64,000 nt of DNA from Salinisphaera hydrothermalis (lineage in GTDB: Bacteria > Pseudomonadota > Gammaproteobacteria > Nevskiales > Salinisphaeraceae). A program made the translations under genes and the position numbers. The stretch lies in the NCBI RefSeq assembly GCF_040361195.1, contig NZ_APNE01000012.1. One strand, written 5' to 3'. This document shows positions 24,795-33,719 of the stretch, piece by piece (within the stretch, counting starts at the first letter, position 1; the number at the start of each line of letters is the position of its first letter). Below the pieces are notes generated by a model. It worked only from the letters and a program-made list of their open reading frames with translations, was not told where the DNA came from and searched no databases.

Positions 24795-27086
24795 TTGAGT
24801 AAGAAAAAACGCCCCGTGAACGATTGGCGCGACCGCGATCCGAAGTTCTCGGCCGAGCAGGGCAGCTACGCAGAGCCCGTGCCCAGCCGACAACTCGTAC
24901 TGGAGGATATGGCCGCCGAAGGGCGGCCCATGACGCGCGAAGAGCTCGTCGAGTACTACGCGCTGGCCGGGGATGCGGCCGAGGCATTCGACCATCGCCT
25001 GCGCGCGATGCTGCGCGACGGCCAGTTGCTGGAAAACCGCCGTGGCGCCGTGGGTCCGATCGACAAGATGGATCTGGTGCGCGGACGCGTACAGGGCCAT
25101 CGTGACGGTTTCGGCTTCCTGTTGCCTGACGACGCCGAAGGCGACGACGTATTCCTGAGTCCGCGCCAGATGCGCCAAGTCATGCACGGCGACCGTGCCG
25201 TGGTGCACGTGACCGGTCGCGATTCGCGCGGCCGGCGCGAAGGCCGGATTGCCGAGGTGCTCGAGCGCGCGAACGACACCGTGATCGGCCGCTTCGTCGA
25301 AGAAGACGGCATGTACCACGTGGTGCCCGACAACACGCGCATTGGTCACGAAATTCGCGTACCGGCCAATGCCCGCGGCGATGCCCGGAACGAACAGATC
25401 GTGACGGTGCGCATCACTCAGCCACCGTCCAAGCGGGCCCAGCCGATCGGCGAAGTGGTCGAAGTGCTGGGCGACCGCATGGCGCCGGGCATGGAGATCG
25501 AGGTCGCGATCCGCTCGCACGGTATTCCGCACGAGTGGCCGCAGGAGGCGCTGGATCAGGCGCGCGCCTGTGGCGATGAAGTCGCCGAGGCGGACAAGCA
25601 ATCGCGGGTGGATCTGCGCGATCAGCCGTTCGTGACCATCGACGGTGCCGACGCGCGCGATTTCGACGACGCGGTTTATGCCAAAAAGACACCGCGCGGG
25701 TTCAAACTCTGGGTCGCGATTGCGGATGTTTCGCACTATGTCGATCAGGATTCGCCGCTGGACGCCGAGGCGCAGCGCCGGGCGACGTCGGTGTATTTCC
25801 CCGATCACGTCGTGCCGATGTTGCCCGAGGCCCTGTCCAACGGGCTGTGCTCGCTCAATCCGGAGGTCGATCGGCTCGCCATCGTCTGCGAGATGCGCCT
25901 GGACCGCTCGGGCGAGCTGAAGTCGTCGAAGTTCTATTCGGCGGTGATCCGCTCCCACGCGCGTCTGCTCTATGAACAGGTGGCGGACTGGCTGGAGAAT
26001 CCCGAGAACCTGCCGAAGCGCTACGAGAGCCTCAAGACACCGCTCAACGATCTGCATGCCCTGTATGACGCCATGCGTCTGCAGCGACGTGATCGCGGCG
26101 CCATCGAATTCGAGAGCCAGGCCACGCGCATCATCTTCAACGAAGACCGCAAGATCGCGCGTATCGTGCCCACCGAGCGCAACGTGGCGCACAAGATCAT
26201 CGAAGAGTGCATGATCGCGGCCAACGTGGCCACGACCAAGCACCTCACGCGCAAGCGCATGCCCATGCTGTATCGCGTGCATGCCGGGCCGGCCGCCGAC
26301 GCACTGGAGGATCTTCGCGCGTTCCTGGCCGAGCGCGGTCTGGCGTTGCTGGGCGGCAACGATCCCGATGCGGCGGACTATGCCCGGCTGCTCGAGCAGG
26401 TCGAAGGGCGTGCCGACGCCAACCTGATTCAGACCGTGATGCTGCGCAGTCTGCAGCGGGCGGTGTATACGCCGCACAACGAAGGCCACTTCGGGCTGGC
26501 GCTGGATCACTACGCGCATTTCACCTCGCCGATCCGGCGTTATCCGGATCTGCTGGTGCATCGCGCGATCAAGCACGTCGAGAAACGTCGGCGGCCCAAG
26601 ACCTTCGGTTACGACAACGCCGCCATGGAACAGCTCGGCCAGATCTGTTCCGAAGCCGAACAGCGCGCCGACGATGCCACACGCGACGTGGATGACTGGC
26701 TCAAGTGCGAGTACATGAGCGATTCGCTCGGCCAGACCTTCGACGGCACCGTGACCGGCGTGACGGGTTTCGGTCTGTTCGTCGAGCTCGACGGCATCTT
26801 CGCCACCGGACTGGTGCATGTGTCGTCGCTGTCCAGCGACTTCTATCACTTCGATGCCCAGTCGCGCTGCCTGCGCGGCGAGCATTCCGGGCGCGTCTAT
26901 CGGCTGGCCGACAAGATGAAGGTGCGGGTGGCGCGCGTCGATCTGGACGAGCGCAAGATCGATTTCGAGCCGGTGGATCGCGATGACGGCAAATCGGCCG
27001 GTAGCCGCGGCCGGAAGAAATCGTCGCGCGGTGGAAACAGTGGCGGTAAGTCGCGGTCGAACAAGCGCCGAGCGAAACGCTCCTGA
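24795..27086 (+). CDS. rnr: Ribonuclease R
   Basis: The start is TTG 24795 (SKKKRPVNDW), with GGAG about 7 nt upstream; a nearby ATG (24782) runs into a stop after six codons. The 763-residue enzyme has an N-terminal helical domain (about 25-80), two cold-shock/OB domains (about 85-230), the RNB catalytic domain (about 245-580) with the metal-binding FVTIDGADARDFDDAVYAKK, an S1 domain (about 625-705) and a Lys/Arg/Ser/Gly-rich tail of about 45 residues. It is a 3'-5' exoribonuclease that can digest structured RNA, important in rRNA quality control and cold. The linkage to rlmB downstream is conserved in gammaproteobacteria. Confidence 0.96.
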   Translation: MSKKKRPVNDWRDRDPKFSAEQGSYAEPVPSRQLVLEDMAAEGRPMTREELVEYYALAGDAAEAFDHRLRAMLRDGQLLENRRGAVGPIDKMDLVRGRVQGHRDGFGFLLPDDAEGDDVFLSPRQMRQVMHGDRAVVHVTGRDSRGRREGRIAEVLERANDTVIGRFVEEDGMYHVVPDNTRIGHEIRVPANARGDARNEQIVTVRITQPPSKRAQPIGEVVEVLGDRMAPGMEIEVAIRSHGIPHEWPQEALDQARACGDEVAEADKQSRVDLRDQPFVTIDGADARDFDDAVYAKKTPRGFKLWVAIADVSHYVDQDSPLDAEAQRRATSVYFPDHVVPMLPEALSNGLCSLNPEVDRLAIVCEMRLDRSGELKSSKFYSAVIRSHARLLYEQVADWLENPENLPKRYESLKTPLNDLHALYDAMRLQRRDRGAIEFESQATRIIFNEDRKIARIVPTERNVAHKIIEECMIAANVATTKHLTRKRMPMLYRVHAGPAADALEDLRAFLAERGLALLGGNDPDAADYARLLEQVEGRADANLIQTVMLRSLQRAVYTPHNEGHFGLALDHYAHFTSPIRRYPDLLVHRAIKHVEKRRRPKTFGYDNAAMEQLGQICSEAEQRADDATRDVDDWLKCEYMSDSLGQTFDGTVTGVTGFGLFVELDGIFATGLVHVSSLSSDFYHFDAQSRCLRGEHSGRVYRLADKMKVRVARVDLDERKIDFEPVDRDDGKSAGSRGRKKSSRGGNSGGKSRSNKRRAKRS

Positions 27087-27121
27087 TCTCCATCGTTACA
27101 ATCATGCGTCAAGGAAAAGCC

Positions 27122-27862
27122 ATGTTGCGTCAGAAGAGTTCCATTGCCATTGCCCTGGCTGTTGCTGCTGCCCTGGGGCTGTCGGCCTGTGCCGACAACC
27201 CGAACCGTCGGGCCGAGATTGGCGGCGGTGCCGGTGCGGTGCTCGGCGGTCTGCTGGGCTCGCAGCTCGGTGACAAGTCCGGCACCAACGCCGCGATCGG
27301 CGCGGCGCTTGGTGCGCTGGCCGGCGCCGGGGTGGGCCATTACATGGACAACCAGCAGAAGGAACTCAACAAGAAGCTGGCGGCGCAGCAGGCGCGCAAC
27401 GAACTCAACATCACGCGGCTGAATCAGGACACGCTCAAGATCGGTGTGGCCAGCGATGCATCGTTTGCCGTGGATAGCGCCAATCTGAGCCCGAATGCCC
27501 AGAACACGTTTAACAGCATCGCGAACGTGCTCAAGGACTATAAGAAGACCGCCATACACGTGGTCGGTTTTACCGATAACACGGGCTCCAAGCAGCACAA
27601 CCTGAAGCTGTCACAGGAACGCGCGCAGGCGGTCGCCCAATTCCTGGAGAGCCGCGGCGTGAACTCGAAGCGCGTGCTGACCTGGGCTCGCGGCGAATCG
27701 GAGCCGGTCGCCTCCAACAAGACGGCCGAGGGACGGGCGCAGAATCGGCGCGTGGCGATCGTCATCAAGCCGATCGTCAAGGGCGACGAGAAGGCCGCAT
27801 TCAGTGCGCCGCCGAACCTCGGCAACCCGCAGTACGAGACCGCGGATGGCAATAACGGCTGA
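27122..27862 (+). CDS. OmpA-family lipoprotein with glycine zipper (YiaD-like)
   Basis: ATG 27122 has AAGGAAAAGCC upstream and is preferred to ATG 27104. The 246-residue product has a lipoprotein signal (lipobox LSAC, Cys near residue 21). A Gly/Ala zipper region (about 30-75; GGGAGAVLGGLLGSQLGDKS) could insert in or lie on the membrane. The C-terminal OmpA-like peptidoglycan-binding domain (about 105-225) contains VGFTDNTGSKQHNLKLSQER and NRRVAIVI. It should tether the outer membrane to peptidoglycan. It sits between rnr and rlmB, and a terminator follows directly, so it ends its transcript. Confidence 0.9.
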   Translation: MLRQKSSIAIALAVAAALGLSACADNPNRRAEIGGGAGAVLGGLLGSQLGDKSGTNAAIGAALGALAGAGVGHYMDNQQKELNKKLAAQQARNELNITRLNQDTLKIGVASDASFAVDSANLSPNAQNTFNSIANVLKDYKKTAIHVVGFTDNTGSKQHNLKLSQERAQAVAQFLESRGVNSKRVLTWARGESEPVASNKTAEGRAQNRRVAIVIKPIVKGDEKAAFSAPPNLGNPQYETADGNNG

Positions 27863-27885
27863 GCTGTCCGCTCAACGCTTGCAAC

Positions 27886-27909
27886 AGCCCGGCGCTGCCG
27901 GGCTTTTTT
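27886..27909 (+). terminator. Rho-independent terminator after the OmpA-family lipoprotein gene
   Basis: AGCCCGGC (27886-27893) pairs with GCCGGGCT over a three-base loop, followed by six T. It lies 24 bp past the stop and 28 bp before rlmB, so rlmB needs its own promoter or readthrough. Confidence 0.85.
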
Positions 27910-27936
27910 GATGGACGCAGACCGGGTTGAATCCTG

Positions 27937-28683
27937 ATGAGTCAGAATACGAGCGAGAACGAACGGATCGGCGGTTTCCATGCCGTGGTCTCCGCCCTCG
28001 AGGCCGGGCGCCCGATACGCCGGCTATGGCTGGCGGAGGGGCGTCGCGGCGGGCGCGCCGACGAGCTCGCAGCACGCGCCGAAGCCGCTGGCGTACCGGT
28101 TGAGATGGCGCCGATGTCGCGTTTGGATGCATGGCTTCCCGAAGTGCGTCATCAGGGGTGTATCGCCGAGGTGGAGCCGCCGCAGGAATATCGCGAATCC
28201 GAGTTGCCCGAACTGTTGCACGCGGTTGAGGATCCGTGGGTGCTTGCGCTGGATCAGGTACAGGACCCGCATAATCTGGGCGCCTGTCTGCGCAGCGCCG
28301 CGGCGGCCGGCGTGACCGCGGTGATCGCACCGCGCAAGCGTGCCGCCGGGCTGACGGCGTCGGTCCGCAAGGTAGCGGCCGGCGCGGCGGAGCGCGTGCC
28401 ATTCGTGCCCGTGACCAATCTGTCGAGAGCGCTCAACCGATTACAGGACGACGGTTTCTGGGTGGTCGGCCTCGACGGCACCGCCGAAGTCTCGCTCTAT
28501 GACGCCGAGTTGCCACGACCGCTGGTCTGGGTGGCGGGCGGCGAGGCTAAGGGCATGCGCGAACTCACGGCCAAGCACTGCGACCTGCGGGTTTCCATTC
28601 CCATGGCCGCCGGCATGGAAAGTCTGAACGTGTCGGTGGCGACTGGCGTGGCGTTGTTCGAGACCGTGCGCCAGCGTCGATAA
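27937..28683 (+). CDS. rlmB: 23S rRNA (guanosine-2'-O-)-methyltransferase RlmB
   Basis: The 248-residue SPOUT enzyme has an N-terminal substrate-binding domain (about 10-85, GGFHAVVSALEAGRPIRRLW). The knotted methyltransferase domain contains the three SpoU motifs: LDQVQDPHNLGACLRSAAAA (motif 1), WVAGGEAKGM (motif 2) and VSIPMAAGMESLNVSVATGV (motif 3). It methylates the ribose of G2251 in 23S rRNA (E. coli numbering), using SAM. Placement after rnr is the standard gammaproteobacterial arrangement. Confidence 0.95.
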   Translation: MSQNTSENERIGGFHAVVSALEAGRPIRRLWLAEGRRGGRADELAARAEAAGVPVEMAPMSRLDAWLPEVRHQGCIAEVEPPQEYRESELPELLHAVEDPWVLALDQVQDPHNLGACLRSAAAAGVTAVIAPRKRAAGLTASVRKVAAGAAERVPFVPVTNLSRALNRLQDDGFWVVGLDGTAEVSLYDAELPRPLVWVAGGEAKGMRELTAKHCDLRVSIPMAAGMESLNVSVATGVALFETVRQRR

Positions 28684-28704
28684 GCCGCCGGCTGGTCGCA
28701 CGCA

Positions 28705-28733
28705 TTGCGTGTGACGGGCCAAGCGACTACAAT
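28705..28733 (+). promoter_or_regulatory. Sigma-70 promoter of the rpsF operon
   Basis: TTGCGT (28705-28710) and TACAAT (28728-28733) are separated by exactly 17 bp, about 78 bp before rpsF. The sequence just downstream of the -10 is GC-rich, as in stringently controlled ribosomal promoters. It leaves a leader of about 70 nt that could carry autoregulatory structure. Confidence 0.6.
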
Positions 28734-28810
28734 CGCGCGCCTCGCGGCCGGTGGTCGCGATTCCTTGCTCCACGGCGCTCGCCGGGGGCTTTCAACCGAA
28801 AGGACACATC

Positions 28811-29182
28811 ATGCGACATTATGAAATCGTGTTCCTGGTCCATCCGGACCAGAGCGAACAGGTGCCCGCCATGGTGGAGAAGTACCGCGGCGTCGTCGAA
28901 AACGACGGCGGCAAGGTGCATCGCCACGAGGACTGGGGCCGCCGCCAGCTGGCCTATCCGATCACCAAGATCCACAAGGCGCACTATGTGCTGCTGAACG
29001 TGGAGTGCAGCCAGGAAGCGCGCGAGGAACTGGAAGATCTGTTCCGGTTCAACGACGCCGTGCTGCGTCATCTCGTCATTGCCCGTCACAAGGCCGACGT
29101 CGATCCGTCCCCCTTGGCCAAGAACGCCGAGAAGTCGGACGATCGCAAGTCCGAGGACCGCAAGGCCCCGGCCGCCAGCTAA
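28811..29182 (+). CDS. rpsF: 30S ribosomal protein S6
   Basis: ATG 28811 is preceded by AAAGGA and the protein starts with the conserved MRHYEIVFLVHPDQSEQVP. The 123-residue product contains the RRQLAYPI segment used for S18 contact and ends with a polar Lys/Asp/Ser/Ala tail. S6 pairs with S18 in the platform of the 30S subunit. It is the first gene of rpsF-rpsR-rplI; priB, which sits between rpsF and rpsR in enterics, is absent here (12-bp gap). Confidence 0.97.
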   Translation: MRHYEIVFLVHPDQSEQVPAMVEKYRGVVENDGGKVHRHEDWGRRQLAYPITKIHKAHYVLLNVECSQEAREELEDLFRFNDAVLRHLVIARHKADVDPSPLAKNAEKSDDRKSEDRKAPAAS

Positions 29183-29194
29183 AGGAGCACTCCC

Positions 29195-29425
29195 ATGGCA
29201 CGTTTTTTCCGCCGCCGTCGTTTCTGCAAGTTCACCGCCGAAGGCGTCGAGGAGATCGATTACAAGGATATCGAGACCCTCAAGCAGTACGTCACCGAAA
29301 CCGGCAAGATCGTACCCAGCCGTATCACCGGCACCGCGGCCCGCTATCAGCGTCAGCTGTCGACCGCGGTCAAGCGTGCGCGTTTCCTCGCGCTGCTGCC
29401 GTACACCGACCGTCATTCGTCGTAA
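29195..29425 (+). CDS. rpsR: 30S ribosomal protein S18
   Basis: The 76-residue product has the typical basic start (ARFFRRRRFCKFTAEG), the central IDYKDIETLKQYVTETGKI and the RNA-binding RITGTAARYQRQLSTAVKRA. A single Cys at the position of the ancestral zinc site remains. AAAGGAG precedes the ATG. It binds as a heterodimer with S6. The gap to rplI is 12 bp. Confidence 0.97.
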   Translation: MARFFRRRRFCKFTAEGVEEIDYKDIETLKQYVTETGKIVPSRITGTAARYQRQLSTAVKRARFLALLPYTDRHSS

Positions 29426-29437
29426 GGAGGCGCTCAA

Positions 29438-30043
29438 GTGGACGTCATTCTGCTACAGAAAATCCGCAACCTGGGCGACCTCGGCGACACCGTATCGGTG
29501 CGTGCCGGTTACGGGCGCAACTATCTGTTCCCGCGGGGCATGGCTCTGCCGGCCACCAAGTCGAACCTGGCGGTCTTTGAAGAGCGCCGCGCCGAGCTGC
29601 AGGCCGCTTCGCAGGAGCGCGAAGACCGCGCCAAGCTGCGCGCCGGCCAGCTGCGTAACAAGAGCTTCACGATCGCCATGCGCGCCAGTGACGAAGGCAA
29701 GCTCTTCGGCTCGGTCGGTCCGCAGGAAATCGCGCAGGCCGTGGTCGACGAGGGTCACGAGCTCGATCCGCGCGAGGTCACGCTGACCGAGGGCACGATT
29801 CGGCAGACCGGCTACTACATCGCCGAACTGACTTTGCACGCTGAAGTCGTGTGCGAGGTCGAGATCGTGGTGGCCCAGCAGACCGACATGGGCATCAACA
29901 TGCCGGTGCGTGTTACCGAGGACACGGAAGCCGACGCCACGGCCGAAGAGGTCGAGGGCGAGCGCGTCGAGGACGCCGGCGAGCCGGCCGACGCCTCGGC
30001 CACGGAAGCCGATGCGCCGATCGGGGAGCGCGAAGAGCCGTAA
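29438..30043 (+). CDS. rplI: 50S ribosomal protein L9 with a long acidic C-terminal tail
   Basis: Start GTG 29438 with AAGGAGG upstream. Residues 1-50 form the N-terminal domain (VILLQKIRNLGDLGDTVSVR, then GYGRNYLFPRGMA), followed by the long connecting helix and the C-terminal domain to about residue 148. The protein then continues for about 50 residues rich in Glu, Asp, Ala, Thr and Gly. L9 is normally close to 149 residues, so this tail is an unusual extension. It fits proteome acidification in a halophile, or a lineage-specific add-on. L9 binds the base of the L1 stalk. A terminator follows. Confidence 0.96.
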   Translation: MDVILLQKIRNLGDLGDTVSVRAGYGRNYLFPRGMALPATKSNLAVFEERRAELQAASQEREDRAKLRAGQLRNKSFTIAMRASDEGKLFGSVGPQEIAQAVVDEGHELDPREVTLTEGTIRQTGYYIAELTLHAEVVCEVEIVVAQQTDMGINMPVRVTEDTEADATAEEVEGERVEDAGEPADASATEADAPIGEREEP

Positions 30044-30068
30044 ATCAACGGCTGCCCCGATCGTGACA

Positions 30069-30097
30069 AACGCCGCCTCCGGGCGGCGTTTTTTTTT
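30069..30097 (+). terminator. Rho-independent terminator of the rpsF-rpsR-rplI operon
   Basis: AACGCCGCC (30069-30077) pairs with GGCGGCGTT (30082-30090) over the tetraloop TCCG; with the two stem T, nine T in a row end it. It separates rplI from dnaB, though only about 60 bp remain for a dnaB promoter. Confidence 0.92.
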
Positions 30098-30155
30098 GGT
30101 TCCTGCCTTGCGTAAACTGCGCGAACCGCCCGCCACCGACGAATCCAACGCGCCC

Positions 30156-31511
30156 ATGGCCGAAGCCAAACTGCCTCCGCATTCCATCGAAGCCGAACAA
30201 TCGGTGATCGGCGGACTGCTGCTTTCCGAGAAGGCCTGGGACGACATCGCCGGCTCGATCACCGAGCACGATTTCTACCGCGAAGATCATCGGCTGTTGT
30301 TCCGCGGCCTGGCCGATCTGGCCGACACCAACCAGCCCCGTGACCTCGTTACGCTCACCGAATGGCTGCGCAACAACGGGCTGTTGGAAAAAGCCGGTGG
30401 CGCCACCTACATCGGCAATCTCGCGGCGGATATTCCGAGCGCGGCCAACATCAAGGCCTATGCCGAAATCGTGCGCGAGCGCTCGGTCATGCGCCAGCTC
30501 ATCCGCGCCGGCGATACGATCACCTCAACTGCATTCGAACCGGCCGGACAGTCCGCCGAGGAAGTGCTGAGCGTTGCCGAGCAGGAGATCTTCAAGATCG
30601 CCGAGCAGGGCCGCAAGGGGCAGGAGGGCCCGCAGGGGCTGAATTCGCTGCTGACCAAGGCGGTCAATCGCATCGAGGAACTGGTGGCCCAGGAAGGCGC
30701 GTTCTCGGGTGTGCCGACCGGGCTGATCGAATTCGACAAGATGACCAACGGGCTGCAGCCTGCCGACCTGCTGATCCTGGCCGGGCGCCCGTCGATGGGC
30801 AAGACGTCGCTGGCCATGAACATCGTCGAAAACGTCTCCATCAAAGAGAAGGTGCCGGTGGCGGTGTTCTCGCTGGAAATGCCGGCCGAGCAGATCGTGC
30901 TGCGCATGATCTCGTCCTGGGGGCGGGTAGATCAGTCCCGGCTGCGTTCCGGCCGGCTGACCGAGGATGACTGGCCCAAGATCACGTCGGCGATCGGCAT
31001 CATGAACGAGAATGCCCGGCTGTTCATCGACGATTCGGCCGGCCTGTCGCCGTCCGAAATGCGTGCGCGTGCCCGGCGGCTGAAACGCGAACACGATATC
31101 GGGCTGGTGGTGGTCGACTATCTTCAGCTCATGCAGGTGCCGGGCACCAAGGAAAACCGCACCAACGAGATTTCCGAAATCTCGCGTCAGCTCAAGGCGA
31201 TGGCCAAGGAGCTCAACGTACCGGTCATTGCGCTGTCGCAGCTCAACCGTCAGGTCGAGCAGCGCGACAACAAGCGCCCGCGCATGTCGGACCTGCGTGA
31301 ATCGGGCGGTATCGAGCAGGATGCGGACGTCATCATGTTCGTCTACCGCGACGAGGTCTACAACGAGAATACCGAGGACAAGGGCGTGGCCGAGATCATC
31401 ATCGGCAAGCAGCGTAACGGCCCGCTCGGTACCGCACGCACGGCGTTCCTGTCGCATCTCACGCGCTTCGAGAATCTGCAGGAACACTACGACGACGATT
31501 TCATGGAGTAG
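30156..31511 (+). CDS. dnaB: Replicative DNA helicase DnaB
   Basis: ATG 30156 (MAEAKLPPHSIEAEQSVIGG) is chosen from conservation; upstream in-frame sequence is the rplI tail shadow. The 451-residue protein has the N-terminal helical collar domain (about 1-105), a linker, and a RecA-like motor (about 175-451) with Walker A AGRPSMGKTSLAMN, Walker B VVVDYLQLM, RQLKAMAKELNVPVIALSQL and the arginine-finger region RMSDLRESGGIEQDADVI. No intein or insertion interrupts it. It is the hexameric helicase at the fork, loaded by DnaC or DciA. Its position after rplI and before alr is conserved. Confidence 0.97.
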   Translation: MAEAKLPPHSIEAEQSVIGGLLLSEKAWDDIAGSITEHDFYREDHRLLFRGLADLADTNQPRDLVTLTEWLRNNGLLEKAGGATYIGNLAADIPSAANIKAYAEIVRERSVMRQLIRAGDTITSTAFEPAGQSAEEVLSVAEQEIFKIAEQGRKGQEGPQGLNSLLTKAVNRIEELVAQEGAFSGVPTGLIEFDKMTNGLQPADLLILAGRPSMGKTSLAMNIVENVSIKEKVPVAVFSLEMPAEQIVLRMISSWGRVDQSRLRSGRLTEDDWPKITSAIGIMNENARLFIDDSAGLSPSEMRARARRLKREHDIGLVVVDYLQLMQVPGTKENRTNEISEISRQLKAMAKELNVPVIALSQLNRQVEQRDNKRPRMSDLRESGGIEQDADVIMFVYRDEVYNENTEDKGVAEIIIGKQRNGPLGTARTAFLSHLTRFENLQEHYDDDFME

Positions 31512-31573
31512 GGCGTTTTGAGCTTTGTCTTGCATGCCGGCGGCGGCACGAACCTCTTGCCCGGGAGATTTTG

Positions 31574-32638
31574 ATGCGGGCCCTGGCCACTATCGACCGA
31601 TCCGCGCTGGCGCATAACCTTGGGCGTGTCCATGAGCTCGCACCGGGTCGCGAGGTGTATGCCGCGATCAAGGCCGACGGGTACGGTCACGGGGCAGCGA
31701 CCGTGGCGCGCGCACTGCACGACGCGGACGGCTTCGCGGTATCGAGCCTGGATGAGGCCATGCAGCTGCGATGGAGCGGGATCACGCAGCCGATCATGAC
31801 CTTGTCGCAGCCGCTGGATGCCGCGGCCTGCGCGCTGGCGGCCGAGCACGATATCCGACCGGTGATCTTCGATCGCACGCATCTCGCGGTGCTGGCCGAC
31901 TATGTCGGGCCCGAGCTCTCGGTGTGGATCAAGCTCGATTCGGGCATGCACCGGCTCGGTTTTGCGGCCGACGAGGCCGCCGAAATCGAGTCGCAATTGC
32001 AGACGCTGCGTCACGTCAGCCGGGTGGGCTGGTTGACCCATCTGGGCTGTGCGGACGATCCGGCCAGTGCCATGACCAAGCGTCAGCTCGCCGCTTTCGA
32101 TGCGGGCACCGCCGGCGTCGACGGCCAGCGCTCGATCGCGAACTCGGCCGGCGTGCTGGCCTGGCCGGCGGCGCATGCCGACGTGGTGCGCCCCGGCATC
32201 ATGCTTTATGGCAGTTCGCCGATGACCGACGCCACGGCCGCCGACTACGATCTGCGCCCGGCGATGCATCTCACCGCGCCGATCATCAGTCGCCGGCGCG
32301 TGGCCGCCGGTGAGCCGATCGGCTACGGCGCCACCTGGTGCGCGCCCGAGGATATGGAAGTCGGGGTGGTCGGCATCGGCTACGGCGATGGCTATCCGCG
32401 CCATGCGCCGTCCGGCACGCCCGTCCTGGTGCGGGGTGAACGCGCCGCGCTGGTCGGCCGGGTGTCGATGGATATGATTACGGTCGACCTGCGCGCGGTG
32501 CCCGAGGCCGTAGTGGGTGAGCGCGTGACGCTCTGGGGGCCCGGCCTGGCCGCCGACGAAGTCGCCGAGGCCGCCGGCACCATTGCCTACGAGTTGTTCT
32601 GTCGCCTCACGGGCCGGGTTAGCGTCGAGATCGTTTGA
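31574..32638 (+). CDS. alr: Alanine racemase
   Basis: ATG 31574 with GGGAG upstream. The 354-residue product has the PLP-lysine motif YAAIKADGYGHG (Lys33), the substrate-binding WIKLDSGMHRLGF, and the catalytic tyrosine region GVVGIGYGDGYPR, with VSMDMITVDL near the end. It makes D-alanine for peptidoglycan. Its stop TGA abuts, back to back, the stop of the convergent hydrolase gene (32639), so the two transcripts must overlap. Genomic neighbour dnaB is typical. Confidence 0.95.
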   Translation: MRALATIDRSALAHNLGRVHELAPGREVYAAIKADGYGHGAATVARALHDADGFAVSSLDEAMQLRWSGITQPIMTLSQPLDAAACALAAEHDIRPVIFDRTHLAVLADYVGPELSVWIKLDSGMHRLGFAADEAAEIESQLQTLRHVSRVGWLTHLGCADDPASAMTKRQLAAFDAGTAGVDGQRSIANSAGVLAWPAAHADVVRPGIMLYGSSPMTDATAADYDLRPAMHLTAPIISRRRVAAGEPIGYGATWCAPEDMEVGVVGIGYGDGYPRHAPSGTPVLVRGERAALVGRVSMDMITVDLRAVPEAVVGERVTLWGPGLAADEVAEAAGTIAYELFCRLTGRVSVEIV

Positions 32639-33580
32639 TCAGGCGTCGTCGGCGGCCGGCTCGGGGCGCCGCCGCGCCAGCGAGCGTTTGAAGAACTGCA
32701 GCTGATCGCTGCTGGACTGGCGGAATCCGGCGCCGCGATAGATATCGAAATGGCCGATGCGGTAATGCCGCTCCACCACGTTCTCGCCGCCCAGGTCCGC
32801 GGCCGCGCTCGCGGACTCGGGCGGGGCGACCGTGTCTTCGTCGCAGATCTGGATCAGGGTGGGGCAGCGCAGTCGGCCGATCTTGCGGCCCGGGCGATAG
32901 AGCGCGAGCGTGAGCAGCGTGCGGGCACTCATTTCGTTGCGCCAGTCGTCCGGCACGATCGCCTGGTAGCCGTCGTAGGCGTCATCGGTGGCCATGGCGG
33001 CCAGGCCGCCGGGCCGGGCGACCAACGGGATGCGATAGGGCTCGGCACCCGCCAGGTCGGCCAGTCTGTCACGCAGGCCGGCGATCACCAGGCGCAGCAT
33101 ATGCCAGAGTCCGTGCCGGCGCAGAACGTTCAACACCGCAGCGCGACCGTCCATCATCGGCCCTTGGGCGCTGATGGCCGCAACGCGCTTGTCGGCGGCG
33201 CCGGCCGCGATCACGTGCCCGCCGGAAAACGACGTGCCCCAGAGAGCCACGCGATCCGGGTCGATGCCGTCGATTTCGCGCACGGCGGCGATCGCCGCGG
33301 CCCAGTCCGCCAGTTGGGCGGGCACCGAGAGCAGCTGGCGAGGGCGGCCGTCGCTGGCGCCGAAGTAACGATAGTCGAACACGAGTACGGCAAAGCCGGC
33401 GTCGGCGAATATCTGGGCGTAGGGCTCCAGCCCGACGTCGCGCGTGCCGCCCAGGCCGTGCGCCATGACGATGCAGGGCACGCCAGCGGGGCTGTCCATC
33501 GACTCGTTCTGCGCCGGATAGAACCAGGCCCGGCAGGTCGTGCCGCGGCTGTCGAATTCGAAATCTTCGCGATCCACCAT
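32639..33580 (-). CDS. Alpha/beta hydrolase, peptidase S9/S15-like
   Basis: The 313-residue cytosolic protein has the oxyanion segment VMAHGLGGTRD, the strand-turn LVFDYRYFGASDG, the nucleophile elbow GTSFSGG (Ser in the middle), a catalytic acid in ICDEDTVAP and the His in YRIGHFDIYRG. The full triad is therefore present. A helical cap region lies about 165-235. Relatives are annotated as dienelactone-hydrolase-like or prolyl-peptidase-like; the substrate cannot be assigned. The gene is convergent with alr and divergent from radA, and there is no operon partner. Confidence 0.85.
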   Translation of the reverse strand: MVDREDFEFDSRGTTCRAWFYPAQNESMDSPAGVPCIVMAHGLGGTRDVGLEPYAQIFADAGFAVLVFDYRYFGASDGRPRQLLSVPAQLADWAAAIAAVREIDGIDPDRVALWGTSFSGGHVIAAGAADKRVAAISAQGPMMDGRAAVLNVLRRHGLWHMLRLVIAGLRDRLADLAGAEPYRIPLVARPGGLAAMATDDAYDGYQAIVPDDWRNEMSARTLLTLALYRPGRKIGRLRCPTLIQICDEDTVAPPESASAAADLGGENVVERHYRIGHFDIYRGAGFRQSSSDQLQFFKRSLARRRPEPAADDA

Positions 33581-33719
33581 GATCGAGCGGTGTTCTCCCT
33601 TGGACTGTCGCGCCGTGTTGGCGTGGCGTCACTCAGGCCCTAGTATGCCCGTTTGAACACGCTCTGTTGATGCCTGCGACATGCCGCCGGCGTTACCGAT
33701 CCAGCCCCGAGCGACCCGA

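Noticed and set aside
24780..26885. Minus-strand frame of 701 codons opposite rnr
   Set aside because: Mirror of the rnr reading frame, with the same biased composition and no recognisable domain.
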